Assembly: GCF_001039355.2 (NCBI RefSeq)
Contig: NW_019773548.1
Span: 317,647-381,646, forward strand
DNA: 64,000 nucleotides
Source of the DNA: Lingula anatina
Taxonomy: Eukaryota; Brachiopoda; Lingulata; Lingulida; Lingulidae
Reading direction: 5' to 3'
Part shown: piece by piece, positions 1-11,127 of the stretch
Layout of the letters: each line of letters begins with the position of its first letter
How positions within the stretch are numbered: the stretch's first letter is position 1
The notes under the pieces: generated by a model
Seen by the model: only the letters and a program-made list of their open reading frames with translations
Told to the model about the DNA's origin: nothing
Databases searched by the model: none
Made by a program: the position numbers and the translations under genes

Positions 1-3000
1 CAATTGATAAGTTACAGCTAAAACAGTTAAACAGCCCCAGGTCGGGTGTGCGGTCCAACAACCGACCACTCAGTCAGTAGGACGTCTTGGTTGTGACAAT
101 GATATTGCCCCTGAGATATTTTGTTATCACAGTGATAAAAAGGGGGCTAGCTTAGTAGTACCAATTACAGTAAATGCTATAGCAGTACATGGTATAATAG
201 ATACAGCTGCTCAAATTACTGTTATTAGTGAAAGAGTGATTGCTCAGATGACGGGGCCATTACAATTTGGAAAAAAACTGGAAAATTAAAGGTATTTCAA
301 CAACCAGTGTTTTAGCTGCTAGAGAAGTGAAAGGTATTTCCATTGTTATAGGAGGTAAAGAATACAAATGGAATGTGTAAGTAGCTCCAATTGAGGATGA
401 TGTTCTGATAGGGTTAGATTTTTTAAAACAACATAATGGCCATATTGATTTGAAAGATAGAATTTTACGGTTATGTAACACCAGAATACCTGTTGAACTA
501 CGATATTCAGGGTGTAGTGTAAGGAACATTGTGTTAGATAAGCGCACTATATTCCCTGCGAACTCAGAGGTAAGACTGGGAGTGTTTTGTGAAGCACAGT
601 CTGATACAACATATGTTTTGAATGCACCTCAATATAATCACCATGGTGTTATGATACCATATATAGTTTTTAAGACGGGTTCTTCTTCAAAGACCTTTTC
701 ATGCCCAGTTGTTTGTAGGAATGGCAGTGACAAATCCATTACTTTAAGAAGAGGGCACATAGTCGGCTATATTGAAGAGATAGACAGAGTTATTGATGAC
801 AAAGAATTGCAGTTGTCAGATGAGTATAAAGTGTATACTGCTGGGGTAACTTCCAATGACAATATGGATAGTTTTGATTTACCTGAACATATTCCTGAAT
901 TGTGGCAACGGTCGAGTGACAATCTTACCAATCTCAAGAGTTGAGGGAAATTTTAGCACCAAATAATGATGTTTTTTCAAAGAGTGATTTTGATATTGGT
1001 TGCTTTGACAAAGTAAAGCACAAGATAGATACAGGATCGTCTCACCCAATTAAACAAAAAATGAGACGCACCCCATATGGCTTCGAGTCCGAAGAAAAGG
1101 CCCATCTAGATAAATTACTTGCGTCAGATGTTATACAACCTTCCTCTTCAGAATGGGCTTCGCCGCCCGTGTTAGTTAGAAAGAAAGATGGGTCAGTTAG
1201 ACACTGTATTGACTACAGGGCACTGAATAAGATCACAGTAAAGGATGTCTATCCCATTCCACGAATTAAGGAGTGTGTGGATGTATTATCTGGTACATGT
1301 TGGTTCAGCACGTTGGACATGCTCTGTGGTTACTATCAAATCGAAATAGACGAACAGAGTCGAGAAAAAACGGCATTTGTCACAAAATATGGCTTATTTG
1401 AATTCAAGAGACTGGCGTTTGGTCTTTGTAATAGTCCGGCCACATTCCAACGGTCAATCAATTTAGTCCTTAGAGGATTAACTTGGAAACATGTCTTGGC
1501 TTATGACATTGTTGTTTTAGGCAGGGGTTTTAGAGGAACACTTGGAAAATCTGGCCATGGTGTTTAAGCGGTTTTGCTAACATGGTCTGAAGCTGAAAGC
1601 AAAGAAGTGCAATCTATTTCAGAAGCAGATGGTATATCTGGAAAAAGTAGTAGACGAGAATGGTGTATCAGCTAATCCAAATAATGTAAAAGTGGTACAA
1701 GACTGGCCTACACCAAAGTACAAAAAATAGGTAGAGCAGTTTTTAGGCCTAGTTAATTATCATAGAACACATATTAAGGATTTTGCGAACATAGCACAGC
1801 CATTGTATGTTTTAACAAGTAAGGGCATACGTTTTAAATGGGAATAAAAACAAAAGCTGGCCTTTGCACGTCTAAAACAGGCATTAGTTACCAGTCCAGT
1901 TTTATCATTTCCAAGAAACAACGGCATGTTTATCTTAGATACGGATGTCTCAAATGAAGCTATCGGTGCTGAGCTGTTGCAAATTCAAGATGGGGAAGAG
2001 CGTGTGATTAGTTATGGTAGCTATTTGTTATCTCCAAGTCAAAAGAAATATTGCACGACAAAGAAAGAATTGCTCGCTGATGTGAGGTTTGTACGCCAGT
2101 ATAGACATTATCTGTTAGGCAGGGAATTTTTAGTTCGTACAGACCATAGTATTTTAGCATGGTTAATGCGATTTAAGTCCCTGACTGGCATGTTAGCAAG
2201 ATGGATAGAAAAGCTAGCCCAATTTAGTTTTAGAATTGTTTACAGATCAGGAGGTAAACATACCAGTGCCGATGCATTATCTCGCATTCCACAAGAATAT
2301 CCATATTGTGATCAATACATAGACGGCTGCGATGTTAGCAAACTTCCATGCATTCGATGTCACCATTGTAAACGAATAGAGGAACAATGGGGCATGTTTA
2401 TTGAAGACGACGATATCATCCCATTATCAGTTAGAACAGTTCAATCTAGTTGTGGGATTCAGTTATTATCAATGCTTTCTCAGGAGCAACTTAGACAAAA
2501 GCAGTTAGAAGACCCTGATATCAAGGTTATTTTATTTTGGATTGAGAATGATTTACAGCCTAACAAAAGGGAAATCAGTCTTCAATCACCAGCTGTCAAA
2601 TACTACTGGGCAAATTTACAGCTGCTACTTTTGAAAAATGGTATACTGTATCATCAATGGCAAAATCAAAATTCAGTGATACCTTGTTATATAGTGCCCA
2701 GGGAATTGAGAAATGAAGTATTGAGGTTATATCATGATCCTGTGTCTGTTTGTCACCAAGGGATTACAAGAACATTATTCAAATTACATCAATCTGTATA
2801 CTGGTACGGTATGACCACTGACTGTAAATTGTATGTACGAGCATGCAGTGATTGTTGTAAAAGCAAAAAGGCAAATAGAAAACAAAAAGCACCATTAACA
2901 AATTACCATGCAGGTGCTCCGGGTGAAAGAATACATGTAAATATACTTGGTCCCTATTACACTAGCGAGGCAGGCAATAAATACATATTAGTGTTACTCT

Positions 3001-3858
3001 GTCAGTTTACAAAATGGGTAGGGGCATACCCTATCCCTAACCAAACGGCAGAGACAGTAGCTACGGTGATAGTTAACAACTTTATTTCACGATTTGGTTG
3101 CCCGACATACTAACATACTGATCAAGGGGCAAATTTTACCAGTGTTCTTTTTAAAAAGATATGTAGGTTAATGGACAACTCCTTATAGGCCTTGTTCCAA
3201 TGGGCAAGTAGAGAGGTACAATCGTACGTTATTACAAGCAATTAGATGTTTTTAGAGGGCTGTGTAAATCATTGGGATGTGCATCTACCTCACTTAACTA
3301 GCGCATTAAGAGCTGTCCCAAATAAGCAAACGGGCCTTACTCCCAATATGATGATGTTGGGAAAAGAGACTAGGCAACCTGTTGATTTTATGTTACAAGT
3401 GACCGATTTAGAGCTGTCAGAGCCTAATAGTTATACTGCTACATTAAGAGAAAGGTTGGTTGCAGCTCATGACATTGCGAGAAAATGTTTAGGTACATCA
3501 TTAAAAATACAAAAACAGTATTATGATGCACACACCTATACTCACAAGTATTCAGTAGGTGGTTTAGTTAATAAGATGTATTGTGGAGGTAAGGCTGGAC
3601 AGTCCAAAAAGTTACAGCCATTATGGAAAGGCCCTTACGTGGTCAGTAAATCTCTTTCTCCAATATTGTATTCCAGTGAGATTGCAGAGGTTACAAAAGA
3701 AACTATGTGGTGGGGTCAAAGAGAAATTGGAGGAAATTGTTTCAATGGAGGAGGATTCACAAGAGGATTCACCGATATCAGATACATTGCACTGTGATTC
3801 TCCGGTGGTGACCAGGAGTGGCCGTAAGGTGATCCCCCCAGTGAGATACAAGTGTTAA
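1..3858 (+). pseudogene. Decayed Ty3/gypsy retrotransposon pol region, 5' end outside window
   Basis: Translation in shifting frames gives the gypsy pol order: an aspartic protease core (D-T-A at about 200-208), reverse transcriptase (about 941-1567, with VRKKDGS, the first catalytic Asp in LDM and GYYQI), RNase H (about 1926-2300, ending in ADALSRIP), an integrase zinc finger and core (about 2700-3240) and a GPYVV C-terminal motif near 3630. It is dead. Stops and frameshifts separate protease, RT, RNase H and integrase. The RT active-site box has lost its Asp pair (it reads AYDIVV). The first integrase catalytic Asp appears to be Asn (HVNILGP), and a stop follows GCPTY. No gag, primer-binding site or 5' LTR is inside the window. 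The family follows from domain order and motifs; the clade within gypsy is not determined. Confidence 0.93.
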
Positions 3859-4154
3859 TTTTTATGATGACATGGATTTTAAACTTATAGACACCTGTTG
3901 TGCTTTCAATGTGTAATTATGTGTTAACAGCGGGGACTATAGACTATATGCTTTGCAAGTGAGCTGGAAAGACTTTGTTATTATAATGATTCAATAACTT
4001 CAAGGATGGTGAATCAGTGACTTGAAACTGAACAGTTTATAAAGGACTGTAGTAACTATACACAGTGTCAGACTATGTTTATGTGTATTGATATTTTGTA
4101 ATAAGAGTAATTTGTTAGATACTCTGATATATAATAGTTTAAGTTAAAGGTTGC

Positions 4155-4157
<3 letters not shown>

Positions 4158-4221
<64 letters not shown>
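4158..4221. repeat. (AT)n microsatellite
   Basis: An uninterrupted AT run lies between the gypsy pol end and its probable 3' LTR, so it probably expanded inside the element's untranslated region. Confidence 0.97.
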
Positions 4222-4225
<4 letters not shown>

Positions 4226-4459
4226 TTCCATAATGTTAATCAGTGCTTTTTATATCACTATTACCAGTAGTAAAAAAGGATAAGTAACATTTAGTTTTTT
4301 AAAAGGTTCAGTATGTTTGTATGTGAAGTCTCAATAAATGGATGTGGGCTCCTTATTATACTTGGTATTATAGCCATTATAAAACGAGAATTATTTTTAT
4401 AGAATATAATTATTATATATTATTGTGTATTACCTTTCTGATTTCTTTAAAAATAAAAC

Positions 4460-4623
4460 GGGGAAGAATGTTGTAATATGTGCATTGGCGCGTCTTGATC
4501 ACGTGACCTTATAGCGGATAGAGGTTATGTGGTGCGCCATGTTAGATCACACATGTGCAACGTTTTCCTCGTTGATTTTATTTGAATTGAAACACAAGAC
4601 ATTGTCACATCATTAATGATACA
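4460..4623 (+). repeat. Polypurine tract and putative gypsy 3' LTR
   Basis: A purine run (CGGGGAAGAA) is followed at 4469 by TGTTGTAATATG, and the segment can be closed by a terminal CA-type end near 4622. This is the usual arrangement of polypurine tract, then LTR beginning TG and ending CA, about 600 bp after the integrase C-terminus. The 5' LTR is outside the window, so the right boundary is a guess and the LTR cannot be verified by self-comparison. Confidence 0.5.
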
Positions 4624-4739
4624 TGTATTTTTGTACATGGCAGAATCAATTAAAAAGCCTCTCAAGATATTTTTTAATTAAATGTTATAATGTATGACGG
4701 CAATTATACTGTACTTGAAACCATTCATCCGTTTTTAAT

Positions 4740-6385
4740 TGTGAAAATGCACATGTATGTCATTCTTGTTTTTAAGGAGTTGTGGCCACGAAAAGGTTCA
4801 GGTGACACGTTCCTATCTTTAAATTTAATTGAGCTGCAAAGGAGGTCGATTTATCAACTGATTCAGCTGTTTAAAGATGCATAGAGGGTTGATATCAACT
4901 TTAATTCAGGGAAAGAATTTGTGTCACTTATAGACATCTGGAGTTTACATGATTTTTTTTTTCATCATTTCATTACAATTCGGGTTATCTAATGAAATAA
5001 TTTGAATTTACACGTTTTCTTAAGCAAAACTTATTACGACTGCATGTAAGCACAAAGTCCGTCTTGGACTTTCATAGCTGGCGAGCCTCAGTATTAATCT
5101 CTTAAGAAAAAGAATCAATGTAATTTATAAACACCTTGAATTGACATGTAATTCTCACCATTTCTTTACAATCCAAGTCATCTAATAAAATAAATTTGAA
5201 TTAACACTTGTTCTTTTTGGAAACCAATGGGAATTATTTTGCTGGGTTTCAACTAAGTATCAAATTCGTCTCTGCTCCCCCGATCAAAGTACGACCTTTA
5301 AAGACTGACTGCCGCGTGAAATGTATTTCCTGTCACCCCATAATAGAAAAACCTGTACTCTGTGGGTAAAATGAAGGAAAAAATGCTTATTTCCCAGCAG
5401 AATACATTTTGATGGGTAATTCTCATTGAGTGTGCTTTGAATTCTAAGTCAAATGTATTTTCTATCACATTGCTCTGTTGTGCTTCTAACTACTAACATA
5501 GTACAATAACAGATACACACAATAAAATCAATGCCCTAAGTACATGTACGTTTGTTTAAAGTTGACATCTACCTGTTAAATAGCTGGAGATTTGTGCGCT
5601 GATGAACAGTCACGTCTTATCCTCCCTTCAACCAAATAACTACACGCCAAGTGCATTGTCACGTGATAACGATACGCATGTTTGTATAGCTTAATTATCA
5701 TAATAATTAAAACCAGATATCCTTATTCTGTTCTTTATTAGTATGGCTTAAATATGATAATAATTCAATTATAGATATTTTTTCTTTATTTTTACCAAAA
5801 TACAATGTGATATGAACAAATAAATAAATGGGAAGTTTTTTCATTTCTACCTTCAAATTAAAAAAAAAAAAAAAGCGTTGCTGCTGTCATTTTTGTCCTT
5901 GGGTGCCTGTGGTACGTACTTTAAGTTCAGGTGGCACGTTCTTATCTAGAATCTTGAGAGCTTTAAATAAGGACATTATAACATTATTGGGGGTTGTCAG
6001 CTACGCATAATCATAAAAAATATTTGAAGTTTATTCGTAAATACATCAATTGCTACAATACAAGTTTTTAAAGATACTTTTCTGCCTCGATGGGTTCTTA
6101 GTAAATTGGTGCAAGGGCTGCAGGGCTGCAGTGATTGGAGTATATCATTATTAACACGCAAACAATGATTATATCAGTGACGAAATAATGTTAAAACAAT
6201 TTGATTATTGTAGAAATATTTCAATATTTAACTAAGTTTTTAAAGTTTAGAGAAGTTATTTGTTTCGAGGAACATGTGTCCTCTATGTTAGAATATTTAG
6301 ATGTAGTTCACTTAATTACATAGGTCATATGGTTGACCTCATAATGAAACAAAATGTAAAAAAGGATTTAGGGGACATACATTGA
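4740..6385. repeat. Diverged tandem duplication, unit A
   Basis: This stretch has no recognisable gene. It matches 6610-8518 in the same order and orientation. Shared landmarks include the block ending in CCGATCAAAGTACGAC (about 5280 and 7240), a poly-A run followed by CTGCTGTCATTTTTGTCC (about 5880 and 8000), GGGGGTTGTCAGCTACG (about 5990 and 8120) and GGTTGACCTCA (about 6330 and 8470). Substitutions and indels are frequent, so the duplication is not recent. Small ORFs inside are not conserved between the two units and are not called. Confidence 0.85.
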
Positions 6386-6609
6386 TAACCTTAATGCCTT
6401 TGCAACGAATCAACAAGTGTACAGCGATCTAAGCCAACTGACTGAAAATAGAGTAAACTAGAGGACCATGATCGCCCTAGCCTGACACTTGAACAAGAAA
6501 AAAGCATTTCCATTATCCGTCTTTAAACCATCCTTATTTCTTAGGGATCTGAAGGTAAGCTAACATTGTCACGTGGTTTCAGATATGCATATTTATTTTG
6601 TTTATGGTA

Positions 6610-8518
6610 TGTTTTTACGTCCATATATGCTATTCTTGTATGTAAGGGATTGGGGCCACCAAAATATGAACACTATCTTTTAAGTTATACATGTATGAGC
6701 TTTAAATGAGGTCGATTTATCAGCAGATGTAGCTGTTTAATAATTTACTGAAAGTTAACCCGCAAGAAAACGCAGTAGATACTCCAGCGCAGTAGACTAC
6801 TGAAATCATACTGCAAACATGCCTCAAATCTGCTTCGATTAGGGAGCTAATTAGCATATTTGAAACATGCTTCTATCATGCTGCTAATCTACTGCATTAA
6901 TGCTCCTCTCTGTACAAACCTATGTACTTTTTGGAGTAGAATTGCAGTAGCTATACTGCATTTCTACTGCAATATATGCTCCACACCACTACTGCGTTAA
7001 TGCTTCTTTGCTACTTCGATTCTACTGCATTTTCGTGTGGGAATTGTTATCACTTTTATTTATGTGAAAGAATTAAAGTAATTTAAAAACACCTCGAATT
7101 TACTTGCAATTCTAACTAATTCACTGCAGTTCGGATTATGTAATAACATATTATTAAATAGAACTGATGTACTTTTTTAAAAAAGCAACAGAAATTATTG
7201 CGCTATGATTCAATGAAAGGTCAAGGTCGTCTCTCCTCCCCCCGATCAAAGTACGACATCTTAAAGGTACACTTCATGGGTTTGACAATCCCCAAAATAC
7301 TTATTTTTGTTATCTACAACTTCTGATAAAACCATATAACCTTACATACACCTTAAATCAATCAACCCCTATTTTTTTCTGGGGTGTGCCCGATATTAAT
7401 TGATATTCCCAATGGAACATGTAGGAAAAGGATCGATGTTAAAATGACTGGCCACTCATTTCAATCTAAAATTAATCTTTATATATTTCATCAAAGGTCG
7501 AATACAAGTGTGAGTACGAGAAAATTGCTTATTTTTTAAGGAAAATACATTTTGGCGGGTAAATCTTATGAAGTGTACCTTGAAGTCTGCCTTATTAATG
7601 TGTCAAATATATTTTCTGTCACATTGTCTAAGTTGTACCAGTCACCGCTGACATAGTATTATAACAAATAATAATAATAATAATAATAATAAAACTATGC
7701 CCTTTGTACATGGGCATTTACGTTTCTTTTAAGTTGAAATTTACCTGTTAAATTACTGGAAATGTGTGCGCTGATAAAAAGTCACGTCTTCTCCCTACAA
7801 CCAAATAACTACACGCCAGGCGCATTGTCACGTGATTACGATACGCATATTAGTATGGCTTAATTATAATAATAATTCAATTTTAAAGACCATTTTTATT
7901 CTTTAATTTTACCAAAATGCAATGTGACTATGAACAAATGAATAAATGGAAAGTAGTTTCATGTCTGTCTTCAAGTTAAAAAAAAAAAAAATAGCGTTTC
8001 TGCTGTCATTTTTGTCCTTGGGTGCCTATGGTCGTCCTATGAGTTCAGGTTGCACGTTCTTATCTAGAGTCTTGTGAGCTTTAAATAAGGACGGTTTATC
8101 AGCTGTTTATCACTTTATTGGGGGTTGTCAGCTACGTATAATCATATATAATATTTGAAGTTTATTCGTAAATACATCAAGAGCTACGATAAAAAGTTTC
8201 GTAAGATACTTTTCTGCTTCATTTGGTTAGTAGTGAATTGGTACAGATACGCAGGACTACAATAATTGATGTATATTATGCTTAAATTATTAACACGCAA
8301 ATAATAATTTCATTAGTGGCGAAATAATGTCAAAACAATACGATTATTGTAGTAATAATTTAATGTTTAACTATGATTTGAAAGTTTAGGTAAGTTATTT
8401 GTTTCGAGAACATGTGTCCTCTATGTTAGAATATTTAGATGTAGTGCGCTTTATTAAATAGGTCATGTATGGTTGACCTCAAAATAAGAAAATGAGAAAA
8501 CAAATAGGGGACAAACCG
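6610..8518. repeat. Diverged tandem duplication, unit B
   Basis: This is the second copy of the unit at 4740-6385. It carries a 283 bp inverted-repeat element (6759-7041) that unit A lacks at the matching site, and an (AAT)n run near 7675. No coding sequence is recognisable. Confidence 0.85.
6759..7041. mobile_element. MITE family A, copy 1
   Basis: The ends are inverted: CCCGCAAGAAAACGCAGTAG on the left and the complement of CTACTGCATTTTCGTGTGGG on the right. The interior is full of CAGTAG/CTACTG words. Related copies lie at 23692-23973 and 33312-33625 (opposite orientation), with a one-ended piece at 19611-19691. There is no coding capacity. The duplicated flanking unit lacks the insertion, which shows it moved in after the duplication. 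Confidence 0.88.
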
Positions 8519-8519
8519 T

Positions 8520-9570
8520 GCATATTTCTTGGTGCTAAAATGTATTGTCATAGAAAAAATAAGGAAAACCATGGTAAATGTACAATGTACTTTACGTACA
8601 TAAAACCCTGAGTATAGAGGAGTTTGTTTTGAAGAGCAGAATTCAGAGAGCACAAGAGCACAAAATGCTAGATTGCTCACCATTAAGGCTGTGTTGGATT
8701 ATGTATTATTGGTACATATTAAGGGACAATGTTGGTTACCAGAATAATCCTGTATTTAAGTGACTTCCAAATAATGGTGATTTGGCACCAATGTCAATGC
8801 CACTCCAAATACAGATGCTGTCACCGCCGCCAGTCGCTCTAGGAGCGGCACACGCTTTTTCGTAGGACTATTGATGATGTCTGTGAGCTCTTATTTGACC
8901 ACCTTTACTGAGAACTCCAACTTGAAGTATTTTTTTTAAATTTATTTTATTCTGTTTTTGTGTCACACGATCAACTGATTTTGCAGGGTTTTAGTAGAGC
9001 TAAGGGCAGACACTGGTCTATGTGTAATGTTAATAATTGACAGTCTTGAGTGAGTTAGGAGCGGGGAGTGTTTTGTAGTGTAACTGAGTTGTTTGACATA
9101 TGGTCTTATTATGGTACTTATACAACTGCGAGTAATGTAAACAAGAGAATGAGGTAGAGATAGAAATGGGAAGAAAACGGAAATTAAACTAGTTAATAAA
9201 TAACAAGAAATATTATAATACAGTTGCACTGGGGTATTGACTTCTATACCTCGCGTAACAACAAAAGATAAAGAAAACTTCATCACACACGCCTCGATCA
9301 CAGCAACAAACAAAACTAAATTTGACGGTATCAGCGTGGATGTGTGCGTAAATCGGGATTTCAAAACCATATCTGTTAATGGTGACAATTGTGTTTATTA
9401 GTGTTTATTATGAAATTGTTTGAGTTACACGAAAAATGTGGAGATTGCCTGCACGGACAAAAGACGACCATTACTGGTGAATAAAGAGGCGAGAAATGAT
9501 AATTTTCAGGAATTTTCAACAGTCAGGCACTGATTCATCGTTATATAAGGAATTAGGAGTGCAATTTTCG
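8520..9570. other. No recognisable gene
   Basis: This is AT-rich single-copy-looking DNA. The longest frame is 141 codons on the minus strand (8963-9388). It is Ser/Thr/Leu-rich, has no motif I recognise and lacks splice or regulatory context, so I treat it as chance. Confidence 0.6.
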
Positions 9571-9573
9571 CAG

Positions 9574-9574
<1 letters not shown>

Positions 9575-9620
<46 letters not shown>
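9575..9620. repeat. (AT)n microsatellite
   Basis: The AT run directly abuts the fold-back element that starts at 9621, which may have inserted into it. Confidence 0.95.
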
Positions 9621-9623
<3 letters not shown>

Positions 9624-9719
9624 TGAAACAGTGCCAAAATGAACAGGCTTCTTTATTTATATATTAATCAGATTTATTTAAGTCAAAGAAGCCTGGTCAT
9701 TTTGGCCCTGTTTCACACT
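9621..9719. mobile_element. 99 bp fold-back element
   Basis: The left arm GTGTGAAACAGTGCCAAAAT and the following GAACAGGCTTCTT are repeated inverted at the right end (AAGAAGCCTGGTCATTTTGG, then CCCTGTTTCACAC). The arms are about 33 bp with a roughly 30 bp AT-rich loop, so almost the whole element forms one hairpin. No internal coding. Confidence 0.85.
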
Positions 9720-9724
9720 ATAGG

Positions 9725-10100
9725 TTGTCGCTCTTAATTGTCTCCCTGGGGAATGGAAGCATTTCAGAAAACACACATGGAAAAGACAGTCCACTGGATA
9801 GGAGTATCAGTACAGTCAGTCCAGAGTACAGTTGCATTGGTACAGATGGTGAAGAGATAGAGCCAGCACAAGATGACCCTCTTGTCAGAGGGGATTCACC
9901 ATCGGGAACTATGTGGCGCAGTTTAACCGAGAGTTGGAGGTTACTGTGAATGGAGACAAAAAAGAAGTCAAAGAGGAGGTTGGGAATGCAGACATTGACT
10001 AAACTCGATTACAGAACTACGATGAACTCAAATGTGAACTCTACTATGAAGTTCGAAAACTATATGAAGCAGTGGGAATCCAAGTTTTAAACCATTTAAG
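9725..10100 (+). pseudogene. Decayed coding fragment of unknown origin
   Basis: A 74-codon frame (9725-9949) is followed, after a frame change, by a stretch that still reads like protein (VTVNGDKKEVKEEVGNADID, a stop, then ELKCELYYEVRKLYEAVG). The charged, low-complexity-free composition and the two in-line breaks suggest a dead exon or transposon ORF. I do not recognise the family. It sits immediately right of the fold-back element. Confidence 0.35.
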
Positions 10101-11127
10101 GTTTTATAATATATAATTGTTATTTAGGTCGAAAAATATACTCTCTACATTTTAAAAAAATTAATCTAGGTCCCATGCCATTTCTGAATTTGGGTCATGT
10201 AAAAAGGTGAAAAGAAAAAGAACTCCCTTCCAAATGTCTGATCTTTTACATATGTTTCTCCATAAGTCTGTGTTTAAAACATCGCCAAATTATCATATTC
10301 ATTGGAAATCAGTAAATCTTTATGTTTGTAATATAATCACATTTTTTCCTTGTCTGTTTTTCGTTTGTATTAACGCATTTAAAGATAACAAGATAGAGTT
10401 ACATAGATGTCTAGTCGTATTTCAGTGATTCGCGAGTGTTGGCCTGGTGTGTTTCTTAATAGAACGTATAACTAGCGACCCATCCCTTCACGATAAATCG
10501 CAGAGTTGCTGCAGTCGATGTTGCTTCCCAGAACTGGCGATGGTGCTATCCATGTTAATTACCAAGATAGCTGTCGTTATTGCTTAACCTACAGGTGTGC
10601 CATGGCCTTAACAACTATGGGTTCAGATATAATAATGAACTATGATATCTCTCAATCAGTTGTTTTTAACAAAAGTCTCGTACACACAATCATATAACGC
10701 TGATCTATCTGGGAATTATATTTTTATAATATCTGTCATAAATTATATGATTTGCTGGGTTGTATAAAAGATGTATATTTTTACCATTGCTCTCGCTCTC
10801 TCTCTCTCTGTATGATATTTGCATATATAATCACAGTGGGTTGTTTATCATGCCAAAACGTGTGTATCATTGTCTTATTTCTTTATTAAGTATAACATGA
10901 AGATTTGAAATTCCTATTTGACCTCGCAAATGATGGCTTAGAATATATACGACATACAGTCGTGGTGGAATACGTCATTCAAGACGAACCATTCAAGATA
11001 ACAGGATTTGACTTACACAGTCGTCACATTTCATAGAGTCACGACCATTGCCTTGCATCAGCTTTTTATTGTCGTACATCAATATATGACAGGTGTATGC
11101 AGTCTACAGTTTATTTTCCTGCCGGTC

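Noticed and set aside
8963-9388. 141-codon minus-strand frame
   Set aside because: No motif, splice context, repeat partner or composition different from the flanks.
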